This document shows, piece by piece, positions 1 through 6,261 of a DNA stretch of 14,597 bases. The stretch is from positions 1-14,597 of the forward strand of contig DASRXN010000069.1 in NCBI GenBank assembly GCA_035654135.1, given 5' to 3'. A program made the position numbers and the translations under genes. Position 1 is the stretch's first letter; every line of letters begins with the position of its first letter. This DNA is from Fen-999 sp035654135. Lineage in GTDB: Bacteria; Pseudomonadota; Gammaproteobacteria; Burkholderiales; Rhodocyclaceae. The notes beneath the pieces were generated by a model. That model ran no database searches. It was not told the origin of the DNA and saw only the letters and a program-made list of their open reading frames with translations.

Positions 1-109
1 GCTGGAACGGAAAGTCAGTGGTGGCGACACGCCGGCGCCGACGAAGCTGGCCCACAAGGGCCCGCCCGCCCACCTTTCGGACGACCAGGACGAGTGGGAA
101 GAGTTCTGA
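1..109 (+). CDS. Methyl-accepting chemotaxis protein, C-terminal end (partial)
   Basis: The frame starting at base 2 is open from the window edge to TGA at 107-109 and gives the last 35 residues of a protein whose start lies outside the window. The tail is hydrophilic, with a flexible Gly/Pro/Thr/Lys stretch, and ends in DDQDEWEEF. The final five residues, EWEEF, fit the xWxxF pentapeptide that ends many chemoreceptors and tethers CheR, and in some receptors CheB. The gene directly downstream, after five bases, is cheR. I therefore infer a transmembrane or cytoplasmic chemoreceptor. Only the tail is visible, so ligand, topology and methylation sites cannot be judged. Confidence 0.8.
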   Translation, partial: LERKVSGGDTPAPTKLAHKGPPAHLSDDQDEWEEF

Positions 110-114
110 CCGAC

Positions 115-996
115 ATGGCCGTTCTTCAGCCACATCCGACGACGACGCTCCTGCCGGAGCGTGAATTCCATTTCACCCAGGCGAACTTCGATCGCGTGCG
201 GGAACTGATCTACCAGCATGCCGGCATCTCGCTGGCGCCGGTCAAGCAGGACATGGTCTATTCGCGTCTGGCGCGGCGCTTGAGGGCGCTCCGGCTGAGT
301 AGCTTCGAGGATTACCTGGCGCAACTGGAGGCCGGCGACGGGCAGGAGTGGGAAACCTTCGTCAATTCGCTGACGACCAACCTGACGGCCTTCTTCCGCG
401 AAGCCCACCATTTCGAAATCCTCAACAAGCAGTTGCGCGAACAGCGCCACCGGCCGCTGCGCATCTGGTGTTCAGCAGCCTCGACCGGCGAGGAGCCTTA
501 TTCCCTCGCCATGACTGCATGCGAAGCCTTCGATACCCTGACTCCGCCCGTCGAAATCGTCGCCAGCGACATCGATACCAACGTCCTGGCGACGGCTCGT
601 GCCGGCGTCTATACGATGGATCGGGTCGAGCGCATGACGCCGGCCCGGCTTCAGCGTTTCTTCCTCAAAGGCAAGGGCGCGCAGACCGGTCATGCCCGCG
701 TGCGGCCGGAGTTGCAGCGTTTGGTCACATTTACTCGCGTCAATCTGCTGGATGCCCGCTGGCCGGTCCATGGGCCGCTGGATGCGCTCTTCTGTCGCAA
801 CGTGATGATCTATTTCGACAAGCCGACCCAGTACCAGATCCTGAAGAAATTCGTGCCGCTGCTGCGCGACGATGGCTTCCTCTACGCCGGCCATTCGGAG
901 AGTTTTCTCCATGCCGCCGACCTTTTCCGTTCCCTCGGCCGCACCGTCTACGAGCGGGCCGATCGCCACCCGACAGGTGGACGCACCCTCAAATGA
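115..996 (+). CDS. cheR: Chemotaxis protein methyltransferase CheR
   Basis: CheR transfers methyl groups from S-adenosylmethionine to glutamates of chemoreceptors in the cytoplasm, raising kinase activity during adaptation. The 293-residue product has the usual family length. An N-terminal helical domain spans about residues 20-75, followed by TTNLTAFFRE (87-96), the SAM-binding WCSAASTGEEPYS (118-130), SDID (151-154) and FCRNVMIYFD (226-235). The segment around 184-205 is where the beta-subdomain that grips the receptor pentapeptide is expected. I chose ATG 115 because it lies just after the receptor stop and has GGGAAGAG upstream. An in-frame GTG at 94 would lie inside the receptor gene. 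The receptor tail upstream carries the matching pentapeptide, so the pair probably works together. Confidence 0.96.
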   Translation: MAVLQPHPTTTLLPEREFHFTQANFDRVRELIYQHAGISLAPVKQDMVYSRLARRLRALRLSSFEDYLAQLEAGDGQEWETFVNSLTTNLTAFFREAHHFEILNKQLREQRHRPLRIWCSAASTGEEPYSLAMTACEAFDTLTPPVEIVASDIDTNVLATARAGVYTMDRVERMTPARLQRFFLKGKGAQTGHARVRPELQRLVTFTRVNLLDARWPVHGPLDALFCRNVMIYFDKPTQYQILKKFVPLLRDDGFLYAGHSESFLHAADLFRSLGRTVYERADRHPTGGRTLK

Positions 997-1604
997 ACAG
1001 CGAACCCGGTTTTGTCGAGCACCTGGCGAACAACCGCTACTTCGACCGCCATTTCGAGGTCGAGGCCGTGAAGGTGCTGCCGGGCGAGTATTACGTGACG
1101 ACCTCGGAAATGGTGCTGGTGACGGTGCTCGGCTCCTGTGTTGCCGCCTGCATCCGCGATCGCGACAAGGGGCTGGGCGGCATGAATCATTTCATGCTGG
1201 CGGATTCGGCCGACTCCAACAGTCTGTCGACCTCGGCGCGCTATGGCACCTACGCCATGGAGATTCTGATCAACCACCTGCTCAAGTTGGGCGCCCGGCG
1301 CAGCAGTCTGGAAGCCAAGGTTTTCGGTGGCGGCCGCGTCATGGCCAGCCTGTCGAGTTCCCAGGTGGGCGAGCGCAATGCCAGCTTCGTTCTCGGCTAC
1401 CTGGAAACCGAGGGTATTCCTGTCAAGGCGCAGGACCTGCTCGATGTGCACCCGCGCAAGGTTTATTTTTTCCCCTCCAGCGGCCGAGTGCTGGTGAAAA
1501 AACTTGTGCGCCAGCACAACGACACCCTGGCGCGCCGCGAGAAGGAGTACGCGGCACGTCTTACCGAAGGCCCGGTGGTGGGCGATATCGAACTGTTTAC
1601 CTGA
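993..1604 (+). CDS. cheD: Chemoreceptor glutamine deamidase CheD
   Basis: CheD deamidates specific glutamines of chemoreceptors to glutamates, creating methylation sites. In species with CheC it also partners that phosphatase, but no cheC is seen here. The 203-residue product carries the family signature VLGSCVAACI with the catalytic-type C49 and NHFML with H66. T44 may be the third catalytic residue. FGGG (111-114) and the conserved VHPRKVYFFPSSGRV stretch (152-166) also fit. The start ATG overlaps the cheR stop (ATGA) and AGGTGG lies 12 bases upstream, so translation is probably coupled. The same frame stays open far upstream inside cheR, but that part does not resemble CheD. With CheZ also present, this is a mixed toolkit of the kind common in betaproteobacteria. 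Confidence 0.95.
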   Translation: MNSEPGFVEHLANNRYFDRHFEVEAVKVLPGEYYVTTSEMVLVTVLGSCVAACIRDRDKGLGGMNHFMLADSADSNSLSTSARYGTYAMEILINHLLKLGARRSSLEAKVFGGGRVMASLSSSQVGERNASFVLGYLETEGIPVKAQDLLDVHPRKVYFFPSSGRVLVKKLVRQHNDTLARREKEYAARLTEGPVVGDIELFT

Positions 1605-2680
1605 TGAGCATCAAAGTACTGATCGTCGACGATTCCGCGCTGATGCGCGCCTTGCTCACCGACATCATCGGCGGGGCGGCCGACATCGAAGTGGTCGGCA
1701 CGGCGCCCGATCCCTTGCAGGCTCGGGAAATGATCAAGTCGCTGAATCCGGATGTGCTGACGCTCGACATCGAAATGCCGAAGATGGACGGCCTGGAATT
1801 TCTAAGTCGCCTGATGCGTTTGCGGCCAATGCCGGTGGTGATGATTTCATCCCATACCGCGCGCGGTTCGGAGGTGACACTGCAGGCCCTGGAGACCGGT
1901 GCCTTTGATTTCGTCACCAAGCCGCAGGCCGACAATGCCGCTGTCTTGCATGCCTACACCGAGGAAGTGCGTGAAAAGATCCGCGCTGCTTACCATGCCC
2001 GGGGCCACCTCGCAGCGTCGCGCCGGGCAGCGACGGCGGCGCGGCCATCAGGTAGCGGATCGCCAGCGCTGACTTTCACCCTGTCCCAGCGATTACTGAA
2101 CAATCATGTCATCGCCATCGGCGCGTCGACGGGTGGCACGGAAGCGATCAAGGACGTGCTGACCCGACTGCCGGCGGAGATGCCGCCCATCGTCATGGTG
2201 CAACACATGCCAGAATCCTTCACCCCATCGTTCGCCAGGCGGCTCGACAGCCTGTCGGCGATTCGGGTTGTCGAATCCCAGGGTGGCGAGCGGTTGCGGC
2301 CCGGGACGGCCTATCTGGCGCCCGGCCACTCACACCTTCTGGTCAAGAAGGCGGGGGGCGGCTACGTGACCGATCTGGATACCTCGGATCCCGTCAATCG
2401 CCACCGGCCCGCGGTCGATGTCCTGTTTCGCTCGGTGGCAGCGGCCGCCGAAGCCAGCGCGACCGCGATTATTCTGACCGGCATGGGCAAGGATGGCGCC
2501 CAGGGCATGCTCGAGATGCGCGCGGCCGGTGCCTGGACCATCGGTCAGGATGAGGCCAGTTGTGTCGTCTATGGCATGCCCAGGGAGGCAGCCAAAGTGG
2601 GCGCGGTGGCCGAAGTGGCGCCGCTCGACGATGTTGCGGCGCGGTTGCTGGCGCATCTTCACGGGCTGGATCGGGCTTGA
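1604..2680 (+). CDS. cheB: Chemotaxis response regulator protein-glutamate methylesterase CheB
   Basis: CheB removes receptor methyl groups and, in many species, deamidates receptor glutamines. CheA activates it by phosphorylation. The 358-residue product has an N-terminal receiver (about 1-125) with D9/D10, phospho-acceptor D55 in LTLDIEMPKMDG and K106. An Ala/Arg/Ser-rich linker (about 133-158) leads to the C-terminal esterase domain. The esterase triad is visible as S175 in GASTGG, H201 in VQHMP and D297 in GMGKDGAQG. Length and architecture are typical. ATG 1604 shares its A with the cheD stop codon (ATGA). No good Shine-Dalgarno sequence precedes it, so it probably depends on coupling to cheD. 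Confidence 0.97.
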   Translation: MSIKVLIVDDSALMRALLTDIIGGAADIEVVGTAPDPLQAREMIKSLNPDVLTLDIEMPKMDGLEFLSRLMRLRPMPVVMISSHTARGSEVTLQALETGAFDFVTKPQADNAAVLHAYTEEVREKIRAAYHARGHLAASRRAATAARPSGSGSPALTFTLSQRLLNNHVIAIGASTGGTEAIKDVLTRLPAEMPPIVMVQHMPESFTPSFARRLDSLSAIRVVESQGGERLRPGTAYLAPGHSHLLVKKAGGGYVTDLDTSDPVNRHRPAVDVLFRSVAAAAEASATAIILTGMGKDGAQGMLEMRAAGAWTIGQDEASCVVYGMPREAAKVGAVAEVAPLDDVAARLLAHLHGLDRA

Positions 2681-2690
2681 GCAGCGTATA

Positions 2691-2708
2691 CTGGCGGGTG
2701 AATTGCAC
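2691..2708 (+). promoter_or_regulatory. Possible sigma-54 type -24/-12 element before the STAS gene
   Basis: The 42-base gap between cheB and the STAS gene contains TGGCGGG-TGAA-TTGCA (2692-2707). GG and GC are exactly ten bases apart, and about 10 of the 12 fixed positions match the published consensus TGGCACG-N4-TTGCW. The predicted start near 2718 would exclude the GGAG ribosome site at 2712-2715 from the transcript. The match may therefore be chance, or may serve mainly the downstream cheV genes. Confidence 0.25.
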
Positions 2709-2722
2709 TCTGGAGTCTTGTT

Positions 2723-3028
2723 ATGCAGGCGAATGTAGCTAACGCCAATGGGCGTTCGGTGATCCGGCTTCAGGGCCGATTCGATTTCAATGCGCACCGT
2801 GAATTCCGCGAGGCGATCGATGCGGCATTGGCAGATACTGCCAGTCACGAAGTGGTCGTGGATCTGGCGGAAGTCGATTATCTCGACAGTTCCGCTCTGG
2901 GCATGCTCCTGATGCTGCGCGACAAGGCGAAAGGCCTGGGCAGGAGCGTTTCCCTGACCAATTGTCGCGGCGCGGTCAAACAGGTGCTGGACATCGCGAA
3001 TTTCGGCAAGCTGTTTGCCATCGGCTAA
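2723..3028 (+). CDS. STAS-domain protein, anti-sigma factor antagonist-like
   Basis: This small cytoplasmic protein of 101 residues is a single STAS domain. The pattern VVVDLAEVDYLDSSALGMLL (45-63) holds the DSS motif; S56 aligns with the serine that anti-sigma kinases phosphorylate in SpoIIAA-type antagonists. RLQGRFDF (15-22) forms the expected first strands. ATG 2723 has GGAG seven bases upstream. It sits alone between cheB and the first cheV. No serine kinase or PP2C-type phosphatase gene is in the window. In Pseudomonas aeruginosa the STAS protein HsbA, linked to HptB/HsbR, binds the anti-sigma factor FlgM. A similar role here, near fliA, is possible but is only inference. Confidence 0.88.
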   Translation: MQANVANANGRSVIRLQGRFDFNAHREFREAIDAALADTASHEVVVDLAEVDYLDSSALGMLLMLRDKAKGLGRSVSLTNCRGAVKQVLDIANFGKLFAIG

Positions 3029-3045
3029 GACAACGAGGTTGCCTC

Positions 3046-4014
3046 ATGTCCGAGCTGCTCAAGAACATTGATGCGCGCACCCGCCTGGCGGGCACCAACA
3101 AGCTCGAGATTCTGCTGTTCTCGCTTGGCAAGGACGTTCGCACAGGCCGCCACGAGACCTATGGCATCAATGTTTTCAAGGTTCGCGAGGTGATGCGTAC
3201 ACCGCCGATCACGGCGGCGCCGGACATGCCTGCCGCAGTCAAAGGGATGGTGTCCCTGCGCGGGATCCTCGTGCCGGTGGTTGATCTGGCCGAGTACGCC
3301 GGCATACAGCACGATTCATCGCGCGACATCATGATCGTCACCGAGTACAACGGCCATACGCAAGGATTTCTGGTCGAGGCGGTCGATACCATCCTGCGCC
3401 TGGACTGGTCGCAAATGCGGGTGCCACCCGAGATGCTGATTTCGTCGAACCTGGGTGGTTTGGTGACCGCCATCACGGAGTTGCCGGACGGTCGGCTGGT
3501 GATGATGCTGGACGTCGAACGGGTACTGGCGGAGACGACCAAGATCGACGACGAGTTCCTGTTCACCAACATCCGGCCGCTGGGTCTCGAGGGTGTTACC
3601 GTCTTGTTCGCCGATGACTCGTCGATCGCGCGCAACCAGATTCAGCGGACGCTTGGTGCTCTGGGCATCCGCTCCATTGCGACCGTAAATGGCCGCATGG
3701 CCTGGGAAGAGCTCCAGAAGCTGGCCAGCTACGCCGAGTCGAGCGGCCGCAAGACCAAGGATGTGGTGCAGTTGATCCTGACCGACGTCGAGATGCCGGA
3801 GATGGATGGCTACATCCTGACCAAGACCATCAAGTCCGACCCCAGATTTGCCGGGATACCGGTCGTCATGCATTCCTCGTTGTCATCCATGTCAAATCAG
3901 CAGCTCGGCAAATCGGTCGGAATAGACGAATACGTACCGAAGTTCGAGCCGCAACGCCTGGCCGAAACCCTGAGCCGCCTGGTGCTCGGCAAAGCGGCGC
4001 CGGCAGTCGTGTAG
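3046..4014 (+). CDS. cheV: Chemotaxis coupling protein CheV (first copy)
   Basis: CheV joins a CheW-like adaptor to a phosphorylatable receiver, coupling receptors to CheA and buffering or adapting the signal. The 322-residue product has a CheW-like domain at about 15-165 and a receiver from about 183 to the end. The receiver shows the acidic pair D190/D191, phospho-acceptor D247 in LILTDVEMPEMDG and K299. It is close in sequence to the next gene. Compared with that paralog, the CheW-like domain carries about six extra residues in GKDVRTGRHETYG (28-40). ATG 3046 is preceded by GAGG at a seven-base distance; an in-frame upstream start at 2962 would overlap the STAS gene and is not favoured. 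Confidence 0.95.
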   Translation: MSELLKNIDARTRLAGTNKLEILLFSLGKDVRTGRHETYGINVFKVREVMRTPPITAAPDMPAAVKGMVSLRGILVPVVDLAEYAGIQHDSSRDIMIVTEYNGHTQGFLVEAVDTILRLDWSQMRVPPEMLISSNLGGLVTAITELPDGRLVMMLDVERVLAETTKIDDEFLFTNIRPLGLEGVTVLFADDSSIARNQIQRTLGALGIRSIATVNGRMAWEELQKLASYAESSGRKTKDVVQLILTDVEMPEMDGYILTKTIKSDPRFAGIPVVMHSSLSSMSNQQLGKSVGIDEYVPKFEPQRLAETLSRLVLGKAAPAVV

Positions 4015-4029
4015 CGAGGGAACAAGGTC

Positions 4030-4998
4030 ATGAACGCAACTGCCTTGAGTCAGCCCGCCAGCGCCACCCTGATGGAAAGCGTCGATGCCCGCACCAAGCT
4101 GGCCGGCTCGAACCGCATGGAGATCCTGCTGTTTTCCCTGGGCACGCATGAGACGTTTGGCATCAATGTCTTCAAAGTGCGGGAAGTCTGCAAGACGCCA
4201 ACGATCACCAAGGCGCCCAACATGCCGGACGGTGTCGAGGGTCTGATCAGCTTGCGCGGCAACGTCATTCCGGTGCTTTCGCTCTCGAAGGTCATGCGGC
4301 TGTCGGATGCACCGAGCAGCCTTGGCGGTTCGATGATGGTGACCGAGTACAGCAAGCGGACGCTCGGCTTTCTGGTTCATGGTGTCGATCGCATCATTCG
4401 TGTCGATTGGAACAAGGTACGGGCACCGGAGGCGGTGGTCAGCAACGACCTTCATTCCTACATTACCGCGATCACGGAGTTGCCGGACGGCAAGTTGGTG
4501 TCGATCGTCGATGTCGAGCAGATCCTCGCCAATACTTTTGGCGACTCGATCATCGGCCAGATCGATAGCCTCGATGGGGCGGGCGAGTACAACGTGTTTT
4601 TTGTCGACGACTCGGCCGTGGCGCGCAAGAAGATTGCCGGGGTGTTGGACAAGCTGGGCGTTAAGCACAAGCATGCCCTGAATGGCCTTGAAGCCTGGAC
4701 GCGGCTGTCGGGGATGGCGGCGCACTGCCAGCAACTGGGCCGCAGCCTGCGCGACGAAGTCAGCCTGATCCTGGTCGATGCAGAAATGCCGGAAATGGAC
4801 GGCTACGTCCTGACCAAGAACGTAAAGTCGGATCCCCGTTTCCATGGCATCCCGGTCGTCATGCATTCCTCCCTGTCCTCGGAGGCCAACCGGGCCATGG
4901 GCAAGAGCGTCGGCGTCGATGCCTACGTCGCCAAGTTCGACGCCGAGATGCTGGCCGGAACGATCCGGCCCATGCTGCTACAAGCCACGCGAGATTGA
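4030..4998 (+). CDS. cheV: Chemotaxis coupling protein CheV (second copy)
   Basis: This second CheV also has 322 residues. A CheW-like domain covers about 25-170, and a receiver from about 187 has D193/D194, phospho-acceptor D250 in LILVDAEMPEMDG and K302. It should link receptor arrays to CheA while accepting phosphate from it. It differs from the first copy by a longer N-terminus and by lacking the short GKDVRTGR-type insertion. Stretches such as EILLFSLG, GINVFKVREV and TAITELPDG are shared exactly, so the pair clearly arose by duplication, though not recently. ATG 4030 has GAGGG (4016-4020) upstream and lies 15 bases after the first copy. No cheW is present in the window, so the two CheV proteins are the only visible adaptors. 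Confidence 0.95.
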   Translation: MNATALSQPASATLMESVDARTKLAGSNRMEILLFSLGTHETFGINVFKVREVCKTPTITKAPNMPDGVEGLISLRGNVIPVLSLSKVMRLSDAPSSLGGSMMVTEYSKRTLGFLVHGVDRIIRVDWNKVRAPEAVVSNDLHSYITAITELPDGKLVSIVDVEQILANTFGDSIIGQIDSLDGAGEYNVFFVDDSAVARKKIAGVLDKLGVKHKHALNGLEAWTRLSGMAAHCQQLGRSLRDEVSLILVDAEMPEMDGYVLTKNVKSDPRFHGIPVVMHSSLSSEANRAMGKSVGVDAYVAKFDAEMLAGTIRPMLLQATRD

Positions 4999-5017
4999 TT
5001 TCCGGAGAAAGTGATTG

Positions 5018-5413
5018 ATGCCCCCAGATCCAAGCAAGATCAAGTTCCTCGTCGTCGATGATTTTTCAACGATGCGCCGCATCGTCCGCAACCTGCTCAA
5101 GGAACTCGGCTTTACCAATGTCGACGAGGCCGAGGACGGTGTCGTGGCCTTGCAGAAGCTCAAGGCGGGCGGCTTCGATTTTGTCGTCACGGACTGGAAC
5201 ATGCCCAACATGGATGGGCTGACCTTGCTGCAGTCGGTGCGCGCCGATGCGGCCCTGAAGCATCTGCCGGTGCTGATGATCACCGCCGAGGCCAAGAAGG
5301 AAAACATCATTGCCGCTGCACAGGCAGGTGCTTCCGGTTATATCGTCAAGCCATTCACGGCGGCGACCCTGAACGAGAAACTGACCAAGATTTTCGAGAA
5401 GATCGGAGTCTGA
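5018..5413 (+). CDS. cheY: Chemotaxis response regulator CheY
   Basis: CheY is the single-domain receiver that, once phosphorylated by CheA, binds FliM at the flagellar switch and changes motor rotation. The 131-residue product has all the key positions: D14/D15 for metal, phospho-acceptor D59 followed by W60 in VVTDWNMPNMDG, T89, the switch aromatic Y108 and K111 in IVKPF. The WNMPNMDG pattern is the enterobacterial-type CheY signature. I chose ATG 5018, preceded by GGAG (5004-5007). A TTG three bases upstream would add a single Met. The gene lies directly before cheZ with two bases between, matching its role as CheZ substrate. Confidence 0.97.
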   Translation: MPPDPSKIKFLVVDDFSTMRRIVRNLLKELGFTNVDEAEDGVVALQKLKAGGFDFVVTDWNMPNMDGLTLLQSVRADAALKHLPVLMITAEAKKENIIAAAQAGASGYIVKPFTAATLNEKLTKIFEKIGV

Positions 5414-5415
5414 GC

Positions 5416-6240
5416 ATGGTTAATCCGGTCAAATTTGATGAGGCGGGCGATTCCGGGGACTTGCAGGCGCTGTTCGACAGCATCGCCGCGGGTGGCAGCG
5501 TTCCGGAACCCGCCCCCATCGCGGCTCCCGACAACTCCGGCGATTCGGACGACTTGCAGGCGCTTTTCGACAGCGTGGCTGCCCAGGTGGGATCGGTCGC
5601 CGTCGAAAGCGGCGAGGCCACGGCGGATGTTGGCGCCGAGGAGGATGTGTTCAATCGTCTCGGCCACATGGCTCGCCAGTTGCACGAAAGCCTGCGCCAA
5701 CTGGGTTACGACAAAGCCCTGGAGGCGAGTGCCAGACAAATTCCCGATGCCCGGCAGCGGCTCGCCTACATCGCCCAGATGACCGAACAGGCCGCATCCC
5801 GCGTGCTGAATGCCACGGATATCGCCAAGCCCTTGCAGGATGAATTGCTGGCCAGGTCCGAGTCCATGTCCAGCCGTTGGGACCGCATGTTTGCCAGCCA
5901 GTTGTCCGTCGACGAATTCAAGGCCCTGGCGGCCGATACGCGCACCTTCTTTCAGGAGGCGCCGGGCCGGATCAAGGCCACCAATAATCAGCTGACGGAA
6001 ATCATGATGGCGCAGGATTTCCAGGACCTGACCGGCCAGGTCATCCGCAAGGTGGTCGATATGGTCCAAGGCCTCGAAACGCAGCTGCTGCAAGTCCTGA
6101 TCGAGGCCATGCCCGCTGAGCGGAGGGTGGATGTGTCGCCCGGACTGATGAATGGCCCGGTGATCAGCACCGAAGGTCGACAGGACGTGGTTTCTTCCCA
6201 ATCCCAGGTGGATGAATTGCTGGAGAGCCTTGGCTTCTAG
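5416..6240 (+). CDS. cheZ: Protein phosphatase CheZ
   Basis: CheZ removes phosphate from CheY-P and ends the motor signal. The 274-residue product is longer than the roughly 214 residues of the enteric protein because of an N-terminal extension. The catalytic motif AQDFQDLTGQVI (199-210) carries D204 and Q208, equivalent to D143 and Q147 of E. coli. The C-terminal peptide SQVDELLESLGF (263-274) matches the known CheY-P-binding tail. The extension holds two near-identical copies of GDSxDLQALFDSxAA at 11-25 and 42-56, separated by a Pro/Ala linker; they resemble that tail. ATG 5416 has GGAG seven bases upstream and follows the cheY stop by two bases, so both should be co-translated. Confidence 0.96.
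   Translation: MVNPVKFDEAGDSGDLQALFDSIAAGGSVPEPAPIAAPDNSGDSDDLQALFDSVAAQVGSVAVESGEATADVGAEEDVFNRLGHMARQLHESLRQLGYDKALEASARQIPDARQRLAYIAQMTEQAASRVLNATDIAKPLQDELLARSESMSSRWDRMFASQLSVDEFKALAADTRTFFQEAPGRIKATNNQLTEIMMAQDFQDLTGQVIRKVVDMVQGLETQLLQVLIEAMPAERRVDVSPGLMNGPVISTEGRQDVVSSQSQVDELLESLGF
5446..5583 (+). repeat. Direct repeat inside cheZ (2 x 45 bases)
   Basis: The copies at 5446-5490 and 5539-5583 are identical at 37 of 45 positions, counted by eye, and in the same frame. Their starts lie 93 bases (31 codons) apart. They encode GDSGDLQALFDSIAA and GDSDDLQALFDSVAA. The protein match is stronger than the flanking sequence, as expected for a duplicated short linear motif under selection. Confidence 0.85.
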
Positions 6241-6261
6241 GCATTGCAGGAGTATCGGACG

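Noticed and set aside
348..992. Upstream extension of the cheD frame inside cheR
   Set aside because: The frame is open but encodes an Arg/Pro-rich sequence without family similarity; CheD begins at the ATGA overlap at 993.
872..1603. Upstream extension of the cheB frame through cheD
   Set aside because: It has no resemblance to a receiver or any domain; the CheB receiver starts at ATG 1604.
2687..2692. TATACT as a sigma-70 -10 for the STAS gene
   Set aside because: No acceptable -35 lies 16-18 bases upstream and the extended TG is missing.
3892..4866. 324-codon minus-strand frame opposite the cheV pair
   Set aside because: It is the complement of the conserved CheV coding sequence, and similar shadows appear opposite both paralogs, as expected from their shared codons.
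6228..6251. Sigma-54-like TTGGC...TTGCA before cheA
   Set aside because: The GG and GC dinucleotides are twelve rather than ten bases apart, outside the tolerated spacing.
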